Positions 43,552 to 52,024 of a stretch of 64,000 bases of DNA are shown in pieces; position 1 is the stretch's first letter; each line of letters begins with the position of its first letter. Both the position numbers and the translations under genes were made by a program. Under the pieces are notes generated by a model, which ran no database searches, was not told the origin of the DNA, and worked only from the letters and a program-made list of their open reading frames with translations. The DNA comes from Spirosoma sp. KUDC1026 (GTDB lineage Bacteria; Bacteroidota; Bacteroidia; Cytophagales; Spirosomataceae). The stretch spans positions 3,142,001-3,206,000 of the forward strand of contig NZ_CP056032.1 of NCBI RefSeq assembly GCF_013375035.1. Direction: 5' to 3'.

Positions 43552-44211
43552 TCAGAGCATAGCAGGCAACTTACCGAGGAATGAGGGTGGGTTGGGCAGT
43601 TGCAGGGCAATGCGGAAGGTGACGAATAGATTAACGCCCAGACAAATCACATAGACGAGGATAAATAAGGGAAAAGGCATACCTACCGGGAAAGACAATC
43701 CCGCCGATAGTAAGGGGATAACCAGCATCATCAACAGAGTACTCATCGTCCAAATAAGCTGAAAGCTAACAATCTGCTGCCCGCGCTGTCGAACCAGTTG
43801 ATCGTGTCGGTTGCGCCAAAGCAGGATGGCCGGTATGACAATATTGGCCAGTGGCAGGATGATACCGATTAAGGCGCTCCAGTTTAGCTTAAGCAGGTAG
43901 TGTAAGCTGGCTGGGTTTGGAACGGTGCTGGGTGGTGATTGGGGAGCCATCAAGTCTTCCAGACTTAGCTGTAAAGCGCCTGCCAGGGTGCGCAACGTAT
44001 AGGCGCTACCCACCGATTCACCCTTTTCGATTCGTTGAATGGTGCGTAGAGATAGCCCCGCTAAGTCGGCGAGCTCTTCCTGAGAAAGGTTACGCTGCCG
44101 ACGATAGGTTTTGACCCGGCTGCTTATCTCCTGGCTTTGCGTAGCGGCATTGCGCCTTGAGGTGGAACTACTTTCCATTGGCCCATAGAATTTAGGCCCA
44201 AAGCTATTCAT
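43552..44211 (-). CDS. XRE-family regulator with membrane C-terminus
   Basis: 219 residues. The helix-turn-helix lies near the N-terminus (SRVKTYRRQRNLSQEELADL, GLSLRTIQRIEKGESVG). The C-terminal half has four hydrophobic helices (IGIILPLANIVIPAILLW to FVTFRIALQL) resembling DUF4870-type membrane domains. Such HTH-membrane fusions may sense the envelope (inference). The next gene downstream on the same strand encodes a secreted serine hydrolase and could be its target. Two starts are possible, 44211 and 44178; both keep the HTH. Confidence 0.85.
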   Translation of the reverse strand: MNSFGPKFYGPMESSSTSRRNAATQSQEISSRVKTYRRQRNLSQEELADLAGLSLRTIQRIEKGESVGSAYTLRTLAGALQLSLEDLMAPQSPPSTVPNPASLHYLLKLNWSALIGIILPLANIVIPAILLWRNRHDQLVRQRGQQIVSFQLIWTMSTLLMMLVIPLLSAGLSFPVGMPFPLFILVYVICLGVNLFVTFRIALQLPNPPSFLGKLPAML

Positions 44212-44687
44212 AAGTGTCTGTCACTTGGCCTCCTGCAGCGACTTATTTCAATGCCGTCACGTAGCGTTTGCCCTGGCCCAAGCCGATGTCAAGCCCTCGA
44301 TCCGCAAGAAGCTGATACATGACTATTCCTTTGCCCTGAGTAGGTGCGGCTAGTGAGAATACGTGCCAATAACATCACCTAATCCTTGATGAATGCTTTT
44401 AAAACAGATTGCGATAACTGATTTAAATATTCTCATAATACGCTCATCTGTGAGACGAAGGAAAATCTGAGTATTGGTAATTTGGTGCTTAATAAAAAAG
44501 TATTTAGCCCGAGGAATTGCGCTTGAACGAATGGGAAGTCTCTCGTCCGTCAATCCTGAGTGACAAAATTAGCTATTGAAATGGAGCAAAACTGACTCAG
44601 TAAAGCCCCACTGAATCAGTAAAGTACCGGCCTATGTGCCCGTTTGGTCTAATTGATTACTATTGCGCTGGTATTAATCAATACACA
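44212..44687. other. Intergenic region with possible coding remnant
   Basis: 476 bases with no convincing gene. On the minus strand, 44320-44243 reads MYQLLADRGLDIGLGQGKRY and then stops. This could be a fragment of an IS3-type orfB, but it is too short to judge. A 67-codon frame at 44350-44553 is AT-rich and lacks a family look. The promoter of the following lipoprotein gene is probably near 44600. Confidence 0.5.
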
Positions 44688-45521
44688 ATGAAACTCAGTC
44701 TAAGTACTTCATTCTTCACGCTGCTCCTGGCAGTGAGCCTTTTTTCCTGCACCGACCACCGGCTAGGTGGCCCTGCCTCGCCCGCCCGCCTTCGTCTTCA
44801 GTCACTTCAGAGTGCCACCCCCACGGGTACCGCTGCTTACTTGTATACCTACAGCTACGATAGTCAGAATCGACCCGTATCCATTAATCGTGCTGTTGCA
44901 GGAGTGAATACTCTGGCCATCATTGCTTATGGTGATCCTCAGCAGAAGTATACTTACGTTAGCAACGATACCAGAACGTTGTACTTGGAGTATCCAAACT
45001 CCGCTGACCAGCGCGATGGCACGATTACTCCATACCCATCAATGCCAACTGGAACTAGTTTCGCTACGACCAAGTATGGCCTTTTAAACTCAAAAATCTA
45101 CACCTCAAACGTCGTACGGAATTACAACTATACCTTCAATGCCAGCCAGCAACTAACTGAGTATTCTGAAGTTGGCAGTGGAACCGATGTCAATACCTTC
45201 AAGTATACAACTACCGGTGATAATATCACAGCTGAACAATATTCGTACTCCGCTGGCCGAGGAGATACTGGTACGGTTACCTATACCTACGATGACAGGC
45301 CAAATCCGCTTTTCGGCTTGCTGGACCCTACGGTTAGTAATACCCAGCGACTAAGTCGGAATAACGTTCTGACCAAGACGAACGCATCACAAAAGAACTT
45401 CAACTCAGGTTTGACAACCTATGCCTATGAGTATAATGGGCAGGGTCTACCAACGAAACGGACAGCGACTTACAACGGATCAGTTATCGAAACGTTAACA
45501 TATAACTACGAATCATACTGA
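44688..45521 (+). CDS. Lipoprotein with YD-repeat-like beta structure
   Basis: 277 residues. The lipoprotein signal ends in VSLFSC (Cys21). The mature part has a rhythm of Tyr-rich strands (YLYTYSYDSQNRPVSINR, VRNYNYTFNASQQLTEYSE, YAYEYNGQGLPTKRTATY), as in DUF4595 or RHS/YD-like Bacteroidota lipoproteins. It is surface or periplasmic. Function is unknown. The Thr/Asn/Tyr-rich, slightly lower-GC coding sequence differs from the core genes in the first 42 kb. ATG 44688 fits the signal peptide. A strong hairpin terminator lies 100 bases downstream. Confidence 0.75.
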   Translation: MKLSLSTSFFTLLLAVSLFSCTDHRLGGPASPARLRLQSLQSATPTGTAAYLYTYSYDSQNRPVSINRAVAGVNTLAIIAYGDPQQKYTYVSNDTRTLYLEYPNSADQRDGTITPYPSMPTGTSFATTKYGLLNSKIYTSNVVRNYNYTFNASQQLTEYSEVGSGTDVNTFKYTTTGDNITAEQYSYSAGRGDTGTVTYTYDDRPNPLFGLLDPTVSNTQRLSRNNVLTKTNASQKNFNSGLTTYAYEYNGQGLPTKRTATYNGSVIETLTYNYESY

Positions 45522-45624
45522 TCGGTGCAGAAAAGTGCATGTCTAAAATGAGCGTGCAGTAGGAAAGCATTGCAACGGAGTCACCCAATATTGCTTATTG
45601 GTCAAGATTAACGTGTATTCGTAG

Positions 45625-45674
45625 GAGAAAGGGGAAGCTGAGCATTAATGGTTAGCTTCCCCTTTCTCTTTTTT
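45625..45674 (+). terminator. Perfect 15-bp stem terminator
   Basis: GAGAAAGGGGAAGCT (45625-45639) and its exact complement (45654-45668), 14-base loop, then six T. It terminates the lipoprotein transcript. Confidence 0.93.
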
Positions 45675-45775
45675 CCACCAGCCTTGATAATTGCCGCTCG
45701 CCTAAAATACGCCTGTTCAATGGTTGGAAGGAAATAGCTTACCCGGCTAGACTCAGTCCTCAACCACGTTCTTGA

Positions 45776-46273
45776 TTAATTCCGCTTTTCCCGCTTGTGC
45801 ACCCTGCGAATGTGGTTCACCAACTCATGCTGGTTTTGTTGCCTAATGTCGACGGGATGCTTGCGCCAATAGTAATAGCCATTATTATTCATCTTCAGCA
45901 CTGTACACATCTTCTCAACGGGAAACAAATGTTCTCTTTTATAAACTGGAATATCTCTCGTCGGCCCTGGAGAGGATACTGATGGCCTTCTTTGCTATAT
46001 TGCCTTCCAACTGAGCTTCTTTCGGCTCTCGTTGCAACCGTCGGATCTGTTGCTGTTCAGGAGTAAGGGTGGTGTTGGTAGATAGAGATTGATCCGTTTT
46101 TGGGGAGCGTTATCGTCACTTACTGATTGGGTCCGGATCGATACCCGGTTCACAGGCTGCATCCTGGATCAAGCCTTTAACATACGATAATTCGACCGGC
46201 CCGCCGGCGCGTGGCCATCTCTTTAAAGGCTTCATCAAACACACACGGTCCGCCGTTGCGGCTGTTTAGTCAT
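45776..46273 (-). pseudogene. Decayed IS3-family transposase (orfA and start of orfB)
   Basis: On the minus strand from the ATG at 46273, orfA can be followed in pieces: MTKQ, FDEAFKEMA, ELSYVKGLIQDAACEPGIDP, DPISK, TLTPEQQQIRRLQREPKEAQ and KKAISILSRADERYSSL, then a stop. This is the usual DNA-binding head, coiled region and end of an IS3-group OrfA. OrfB follows in other frames (QFIKEN, FPVEKMCTVLKMNNNGYYYW, then VNHIRRVHKREKRN) and ends early at 45776. Two stops (W and Q positions mutated), at least one indel in orfB, and two GC-rich 16-base insertions break the frames. The catalytic DDE core is missing. A possible IS end lies near 46339. Confidence 0.82.
46197..46261 (+). repeat. Two copies of a GC-rich 16-base element inside the dead orfA
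   Basis: CGGCCCGCCGGCGCGT at 46197-46212 and CGGTCCGCCGTTGCGG at 46246-46261. Against the copy at 31811-31826 they match at 13 and 14 of 16 positions. Each breaks the orfA frame; removing 17 bases around the second restores MTKQ-VFDEAFKEMA, so they look like insertions. Confidence 0.7.
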
Positions 46274-46439
46274 GGTTAAATTGAATTTTGCTCCAAATCT
46301 GCCTAAAAGTAGTCTCCGGTCAAATGTAGCAAGTCCACAGGTTGCCTGATCATTAATTCGGCTACAATAACCATAAATTAAGCTACGAGCGTAGGTGGGC
46401 TATAGGAGATCTTTGTCTTAACCAAACCAAAATAAGACT

Positions 46440-47303
46440 ATGATCTTAATAACTGGAGCTACGGGCCAGCTGGGTACTGCCGTCATTCACCAACTGTTAC
46501 TAAACGTGCCAGCCAGCCAGATTGCCGCCTTTGTGCGAAACGAAACCAAAGCAGTCAATCTGATCAAACAGGGTGTAACAATCCGCCTGGGTACCTATGA
46601 CGACATTGACGCGCTCAACAAAGCTATGCAGGGGATCGAGACAGTCCTCTTGATTGCGGGTACAGATGAAGAAAATCGAGTGAGTCAACACCAGAATGTT
46701 GTCAATGCAGCTAAAAAAGCGGGGGTTCGACGGATTATGTATACGAGCCGAGCGCTGAAAGACCCGGCAACGCTGACCAATCAGTTGATGATAGGCCACT
46801 TTCAGACGGAGGACTACATCAAAGCTAGTGGACTGTCCTACACGCTGTTTCAGAACATCCTGTACATGGATGCTATTCCGCAGTTTGTGGGTGGTGATGC
46901 TGTTTTCGAGCGGGGTATCCATTTACCAGCTGGGCGGGGTAGAGTTGCGCTGGCGCTACGTAGTGAAATGGGTGAAGCCATAGCTAATGCTTTGGCTATT
47001 AATGACGAAGGCAACATGACGTACCACTTAACTAACAGTGAGTCATACTCGTTTTATGACGTAGCTGCCGTGCTGACCGACCTATCTGGCAAACCAGTAA
47101 CTTATACTCCAGCAGAACCGGCCACTTTTGAAACACAACTAATCGGACGCGGTTTGTCTGATGTGGTAGCCCGTCGAATCACTGGTTTTATAACCGACAT
47201 CGCCAATGGCCAAGAAGACATTATAAGCCCCGATTTGGAAAAGCTGCTGGGCCGAAAGCCGACTAGCCTCAATCAAGGATTAATGTTGTTATACAACAGA
47301 TAA
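46440..47303 (+). CDS. NmrA/SDR-type NAD(P)-binding protein
   Basis: 287 residues. The Rossmann start MILITGATGQLGTAVIHQLL has the TGxxGxxG motif, VLLIAGTDEENRVSQHQNVVNAAKKAGV forms the middle of the fold (given in parts: VSQHQNVVNAAKKAGV), and YTSRALKDP lies where the catalytic region would be. The YxxxK pair of classical dehydrogenases is not clear, as in the atypical NmrA/NAD(P)H-binding group (quinone-oxidoreductase-2-like). The following AraC-type gene on the same strand probably co-regulates it. Substrate unknown. Confidence 0.87.
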   Translation: MILITGATGQLGTAVIHQLLLNVPASQIAAFVRNETKAVNLIKQGVTIRLGTYDDIDALNKAMQGIETVLLIAGTDEENRVSQHQNVVNAAKKAGVRRIMYTSRALKDPATLTNQLMIGHFQTEDYIKASGLSYTLFQNILYMDAIPQFVGGDAVFERGIHLPAGRGRVALALRSEMGEAIANALAINDEGNMTYHLTNSESYSFYDVAAVLTDLSGKPVTYTPAEPATFETQLIGRGLSDVVARRITGFITDIANGQEDIISPDLEKLLGRKPTSLNQGLMLLYNR

Positions 47304-47356
47304 CACATAGGAACTGCCTTTAGTCAAGTTGAAGTCAGCAATATGCCTGTTTACTT

Positions 47357-48271
47357 ATGCCAACCGAAACAATTCACCGAATTGCTACCCTGGCTGCCTA
47401 TCATCAGCTGGCGGGCTTGCCTAAACCAGCCCATCCGCTTATTAGTGTAGTCCGGTTTGAGGACATCAAACCAAAGCGGCTTGAGCAGCCTAAGAGCATT
47501 GTTAATAACTTCTATTCGATTGCACTAAAATGGAATTTTACGGGCCGAATGTACTACGGCCAACAGCCGTATGATTTCGACGAAGGGGTAATGGTCTTTC
47601 TAGCTCCCGGTCAAGTGCTTAGCGTTAGGGCGGATGAATTACACGAGCATACAGGTTGGCTGCTGATGATTCACCCTGATTTTTTGTGGCATACTCCTTT
47701 GGCCAAAGGGATTCGACAGTACGACTATTTCAACTATTCGATTCGTGAGGCCCTGTTCTTGTCTGAAACGGAGGAATCAACAATCGTTGGTATTATCCAG
47801 CAGATTCAGCGGGAATACCAGGGGCCCATCGATAAGTTCAGCCAAAACATTATTATCGCTCAACTGGAGGTGTTGCTCAACTATGCGGACCGGTATTACC
47901 AACGGCAGTTTATCACCCGTAGGATCATTAACCATGAACTTCTTGATCGATTTGAGGCCGCCTTGGAGACTTATATTGTGGGTGGCGAACTGCTGAAAAC
48001 CGGTTTGCCAACGGTGGGGTATATGGCTGAGCAACTCAGTCTATCCCCTACGTACCTGAGCAATTTGATGAAAACGATAACGGGGCAATCACCCCAACAG
48101 CATATTCACGATAGGCTAATTAAACAAGCCAAAGAGCTGCTATCCACGAGTACGTTATCGGTCAGTGAGATTGCTTATGAATTGGGGTTCGGGCACCCAC
48201 AGTCTTTCAGTAAGTTGTTCAAGAGCAAGACCAGTTCTTCCCCGCTAGAATTTCGTCATTCATTCAATTAA
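47357..48271 (+). CDS. AraC-family transcriptional regulator
   Basis: 304 residues. The N-terminal half is a cupin-like sensor domain (YYGQQPYDFDEGVMVFLAPG). The C-terminal AraC DNA-binding domain has two helix-turn-helix units (VGYMAEQLSLSPTYLSNLMK and LSVSEIAYELGFGHPQSFSK). It follows the SDR gene by 53 bases on the same strand, a common arrangement of a regulator with its oxidoreductase target. Ligand unknown. Confidence 0.92.
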   Translation: MPTETIHRIATLAAYHQLAGLPKPAHPLISVVRFEDIKPKRLEQPKSIVNNFYSIALKWNFTGRMYYGQQPYDFDEGVMVFLAPGQVLSVRADELHEHTGWLLMIHPDFLWHTPLAKGIRQYDYFNYSIREALFLSETEESTIVGIIQQIQREYQGPIDKFSQNIIIAQLEVLLNYADRYYQRQFITRRIINHELLDRFEAALETYIVGGELLKTGLPTVGYMAEQLSLSPTYLSNLMKTITGQSPQQHIHDRLIKQAKELLSTSTLSVSEIAYELGFGHPQSFSKLFKSKTSSSPLEFRHSFN

Positions 48272-48395
48272 GCCAAGCTCTAAAACCGTAGTATATACGG
48301 CTTTGATGGACAGTTATTAAAACGGAAGACGAACACCGTAAAATATTCTCAAAAGACGCTCCCAAATGAAACCAGTGAGTCTTAGCAGATTAACT

Positions 48396-49245
48396 TTATC
48401 GATCCGTTTTGGGATTACGATTGGCTAAGTTCAACAAATTAAGTGCCATCAAATAGGGGATGATGAAAGGAAAAGCAGGGATAGACACTAAGTAGGTGAC
48501 AATCCCGATCGGTTCAAACGAAAACGATGGTAGCACACTCAATAAAGCGCCGACCAGACTGAAAACCACATAAAGACGACAAGCCGTTGACTTAAACCAG
48601 CCAACTGATCGTAAGGCTAACCCCAACGCAGCCGTAGCCAAATATAAAAGAGCTACCTCCACACTGCCAATCCCATCTAAAAAGCGCACGTATGGACAAG
48701 TACCAATCGGGCCGTTTCGCTACTGAAGCAGCCGAAAAGTTGGTGAACGATTCGACTAGAAAGCTACCCCAATAGGACATGTTGAGGATAAATAAAGGCA
48801 GGGCGATGCCCATCGCCAGTAAACCAAGTAACCAGTATTGCTTTTCTCCACTCTGGCGGAGTTTGTTAACCAGCAAGGCTAACCCGACCGTGATCAGCAT
48901 TCCTCCCGCGATTAGTAGGGCATAGCGGATCTGTTGTTCGGTAGCCGTCTCGACCCATTCGGGTATAGAAGTAGGGGGAGGTCCCATACCCGCAAAAACG
49001 GTAAACCCGATCCAGGGAATGATGACCAACAGGGCAATGGTGCTGAGTTGCCTTTGCTCAGGATCGGGACTGGTGAAGCAGTTCTTTCCCAACCGCCAAA
49101 CAGCGAATGCCATCAGGAGTGCATGGGCCAGCCAGATGGGTAGATAGAGTTGAGGTTTGCTACGTCCGATGCCTAAAGCCACAGCAGCGGCTAAAAAAGG
49201 AACCAGGGTAAGGTAGAAGCGGCTGATTGCTAATGAGTTGGTCAT
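48396..49245 (-). pseudogene. Membrane protein gene broken by a single-base frameshift
   Basis: The first part (from ATG 49245: MTNSLAISRFYLTLVPFLAA) encodes about five membrane helices and goes out of frame just after AKRPDWYL. The second part continues in another frame (PYVRFLDGIGSVEVALLYLA to LANRNPKTDR) with three more. Removing one A at 48696 on the plus strand joins them as DWYL-PYVRFLD, giving one protein of about 282 residues. Either an inactivating mutation or a sequencing error explains it. A -7-like box (TAGATTTG) at 49268-49261 supports the start at 49245. Family not recognised. Confidence 0.75.
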
Positions 49246-49404
49246 CAGGATGTGGATTGACAAATCTACACGTTACTGAGCAAGCTACTATGAACGAAGT
49301 TTTCTCACAAGAGGCTCGCCGACCGGAGACGCGCGAATATTAGTTAGATATATGCATCCTAAATTGGGGCATTTGTTTTAGATGCGGCTCTTCAAGTCGT
49401 GACC

Positions 49405-49452
49405 GCGGCCGCGGACGGTCGCAGCCGCGGACGGTCGCAACGGCAGACCGTG
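49405..49452 (+). repeat. Three tandem GC-rich 16-base units
   Basis: GCGGCCGCGGACGGTC (49405-49420) and GCAGCCGCGGACGGTC (49421-49436) differ at one base; a third degenerate unit follows to 49452. Read on the other strand, 49450-49435 matches the element at 46246 in 14 of 16 positions. It lies in the gap 49246-49585, which also has a hairpin at 49354-49385 and no gene. Confidence 0.8.
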
Positions 49453-49585
49453 ATTTGTGCCCTTTTTTTAATCGCATTCAATGTTCCCCTTTATCGATTG
49501 ATTCAACCCAGTCAGCCGATTACTATACTGGCGAGTAAAAAATCTTCTGCGTGGGCTGAGTGTCAGCCTATACACCATCTCATCA

Positions 49586-50209
49586 TCAAAACCGATAGCC
49601 CAAGGTCAGCCCAAAGCGTGGAGTAAATCCTTTCCGGCTCATCTGTTCGGGCAGGATTGCCTTGAGAGGGGGACTGCTAGTCGGTAGTTGATAGTGAAGT
49701 CCCAGAAACAAATCGACCACTACTCGCGGGGTGCCGGTCTGTACACCAGCCATAGCGCCGGGCATCCAGACGTAAAGCTGCTGGATAGCCCTGACTAACT
49801 TACCGCTTGGGTCTCGAATAATAGTACCCTGATTGTCGAACTGATAGTCGTCGAGCTTGAGCCCGGAATAGCGACCGTATACGCCTGCGTAAAAGCCAGT
49901 GGGGGAAAAAGGACGACGGGGGAAATAGTGCCGGTATTCTAGTGTAACCCGTTTGTAGTAAAATAATCTCGACGTAGGGTTGTTGGCGTTATGATATTCA
50001 AACGTTGCCGAACCGAAGCCCACCCCACCCACCAGCGATGCACGTTTGGTCAGCATCCGTTCATAAAACGCAGATACGTCGCCGACAATAAGACTCAGTG
50101 GATTAATTTTCAAAATATTAGCTCGGTTGACTGTTGAGTCTGCCGTTGACTGGGCGTGGGCCCTACATAAGCTGATGGCGCTAAGTAGAACAAACAGGTA
50201 TATTTTCAT
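49586..50209 (-). CDS. Outer-membrane beta-barrel-like protein (DUF3575 type)
   Basis: 207 residues. The signal peptide ends near HAQSTADS. Alternating hydrophobic strands (NILKINPLSLIVGDVSAFYE, SLVGGVGFGSATFEYHN, KRVTLEYRHYFPRR, GFYAGVYGRYSGL) and a terminal aromatic residue (FGLTLGYRF) fit a small outer-membrane barrel. DUF3575 or a related family is my best guess by pattern. No neighbour suggests a specific role. Confidence 0.78.
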   Translation of the reverse strand: MKIYLFVLLSAISLCRAHAQSTADSTVNRANILKINPLSLIVGDVSAFYERMLTKRASLVGGVGFGSATFEYHNANNPTSRLFYYKRVTLEYRHYFPRRPFSPTGFYAGVYGRYSGLKLDDYQFDNQGTIIRDPSGKLVRAIQQLYVWMPGAMAGVQTGTPRVVVDLFLGLHYQLPTSSPPLKAILPEQMSRKGFTPRFGLTLGYRF

Positions 50210-50454
50210 TGCGAAATTTGGGTGTCCGTTATGACCGACCTGTCACCAACAAACTGACATCCGCTATTTGTTGCTACCGTTGTCTGTTCTGCCATTGCCA
50301 GCCTGACGGCTTCGTGTCGGTTGGCAATATTACCAGTTTTCGAAAGCTGGGCAACATTAACATTCTTTAATGTCAGCTCAATAAGTTGCGTGTGTTAAGC
50401 CAGCGCGGACTACGTAATGATGCGCGTTGAACTAGCAGGTATAAGTTTGAGGAA

Positions 50455-50583
50455 ATGCATATTGCTAGTTGGTGGAAGATGAATCCGTCAGGATATGGTA
50501 CGTCGCATCATACTCTCCACCAGAAGCCGGGTGTTGACTACAAGAAAGAACTGATTCACAGCGTTCCTGGTACGATTTTCTAG
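50455..50583 (+). CDS. Candidate small protein (42 codons)
   Basis: Begins MHIASWWKMNPSGYGTSHHT and ends HSVPGTIF; a second ATG at 50479 would give 34 residues. A purine-rich GAGGAA precedes the ATG and a hairpin terminator lies 34 bases after the stop, which is what a small gene would look like. No homologue is known to me and chance is possible. Confidence 0.25.
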   Translation: MHIASWWKMNPSGYGTSHHTLHQKPGVDYKKELIHSVPGTIF

Positions 50584-50616
50584 GTCCTGCTGCAGATTAA
50601 TTACCCAGAAGGCCCA

Positions 50617-50666
50617 AAAAGCAATGGGTTGCTCAACCTTTACTGTACAGGCAATCCATTGCTTTT
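50617..50666 (+). terminator. Hairpin terminator in the long gap
   Basis: AAAAGCAATGG (50617-50627) and its complement (50656-50666) with a 28-base loop that contains a further GTTGC/GCAAT pairing. It ends no annotated gene, only the candidate small frame at 50455-50583 or an untranslated RNA. Confidence 0.6.
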
Positions 50667-51011
50667 CCCTCCCAGACAGAGATGACAGCTGATATGCCTG
50701 GAAACCACTCGCAAGGGTACTAGAGCAAAATCGTCAAGGTGCACTCATTCCTATCTATCAGCATGAACGTTTACAGGCTTATTGACACCTGGAAAAAGAC
50801 TCAAAAATGGCTTTACCGGTCGTTCATAGATTAAAGAAAGTAACGCTTTCGGCTGGAGAAGCAGGGCGTTCTGAGACCCGAAGGTATTCTTTTTCATGTA
50901 TTCACCTCCAAATTCGGGTCGCTCACCACGGCTGGTGGCACACTGACAACATTTATAGCAATATAAGTGACTTTAGGTAGTAGTTTTATTACTGTAAAGG
51001 CTTACTGTTAA

Positions 51012-51061
51012 ATCAATTGTTACCGATTTTATATTTTAGTACAAAATTGGTAACAATTGAT
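51012..51061. repeat. 19-bp inverted repeat, operator-like
   Basis: ATCAATTGTTACCGATTTT (51012-51030) and 51043-51061 are complementary at 18 of 19 positions, the exception being a G-T. The spacer is 12 AT-rich bases. No T-run follows. It could be a regulator site for a divergent or vanished gene, or the scar of a mobile element. Confidence 0.75.
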
Positions 51062-51481
51062 AGAGTGACCCGCCTGAAACCTAAACGACTCTATCCGTTC
51101 TATCTTAAAAAAACTCTACTTCTTCTTGCGGGATTATCGACTGACTACTCCGCCGACGGGTATGTGAATACTCCCCCGGTCTCCGATGGCATTATCTAAA
51201 TCGATTGTAGCCTTGCTATACTAGTCTAGTCATGGCCATGTGTTTAAATCGAGACAATGACGCGTAGGGGTATTGTTCTTAAATGACGCCCAGATATAGG
51301 TAATGCTTCTGCTATTAATCAGTGTATCTAAACCAGCGATTGCGAGCTGATAGCTGCAGAATAAACAGAATAAAACGCTTACGCTATGGGGTTAAATTGC
51401 TGTAATTCAAGCTACAAGTACCCATAACTACTAATCTTAATCAGTTCTAATTCCTTTCACCTTTCAACCCTTTTTCTACGT

Positions 51482-52024
51482 ATGGACGAGTACATCGGTA
51501 TTGTAAAATTATTCGCGGGCAACTTTGCCCCCCGTGGCTGGATGTTTTGCCAGGGGCAGCTCCTTTCTATCGCTCAATACAACGCCCTTTTCGCGATTCT
51601 GGGCACCACCTATGGTGGTAATGGACAGACTACGTTCGCATTGCCAGATCTGCGGAGCCGCGTACCGGTAGGGGCAGGTTATGGTCCTGGTTTGCCACCG
51701 GTGGTATCCGGTCAAATGGCTGGGTCAGCCAGCGTGACCATGACAACCGCGCAGTTACCAATGCATAGCCACCCGCAGATGGTGTCGATGCAGTATGGCT
51801 CTGGATTACCTAACAACACGCAGGTACTGGCGGTCCCTGAGGGAACAACGTCCGAGGGCGGAAGCGTGAGTGTTCAAGCTTACGGGCCCGTCAGCAATCT
51901 TACGACATTGGCACCAAGCAGCATCGGTACGATCGGAGGAAACCAACCGCTGGACATCATGCCCCCTTACACGGGTATGAATTACATCATCTGTCTGGAA
52001 GGCATATTCCCCCCGCGCGACTAG
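51482..52024 (+). CDS. Phage tail-collar domain protein (microcystin-dependent-protein type)
   Basis: 180 residues, no signal peptide. The tail-collar fold has the standard opening MDEYIGIVKLFAGNFAPRGW, then FCQGQLLSIAQYNALFAILG, TTYGGNGQTTFALPDLRSRV and the MTTAQLPMHSHPQM segment. The end (MPPYTGMNYIICLEGIFPPR) is complete. Such proteins occur in Bacteroidota outside phages, often several in a row, near surface adhesins; here there is one, upstream of a giant secreted protein. Function unknown. Confidence 0.92.
   Translation: MDEYIGIVKLFAGNFAPRGWMFCQGQLLSIAQYNALFAILGTTYGGNGQTTFALPDLRSRVPVGAGYGPGLPPVVSGQMAGSASVTMTTAQLPMHSHPQMVSMQYGSGLPNNTQVLAVPEGTTSEGGSVSVQAYGPVSNLTTLAPSSIGTIGGNQPLDIMPPYTGMNYIICLEGIFPPRD

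Larger units (their letters stand above)
50210..51481. other. Long intergenic region (1.27 kb)
   Basis: No gene of normal size. Contents that I can support: the promoter side of the outer-membrane protein gene, a candidate 42-codon frame, an orphan terminator, and a 19-bp inverted repeat at 51012-51061. The remainder has stops in all frames and looks like worn or regulatory DNA. Confidence 0.6.

Noticed and set aside
44243..44320. 25-codon minus-strand frame, MYQLLADRGLDIGLGQGKRY and on
   Set aside because: Possibly a worn IS orfB fragment, but too short to claim; mentioned only in the gap entry.
45797..45982. 61-codon plus-strand frame
   Set aside because: Antisense to the IS3 orfB remnant, which explains the sequence better.
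51017..51199. 60-codon frame starting in the 51012-51061 inverted repeat
   Set aside because: Starts inside the repeat arm, has no family look and no terminator.
51482..52024. Prophage
   Set aside because: Only a tail-collar domain is present, with no other phage genes; such proteins are common outside phages in Bacteroidota.
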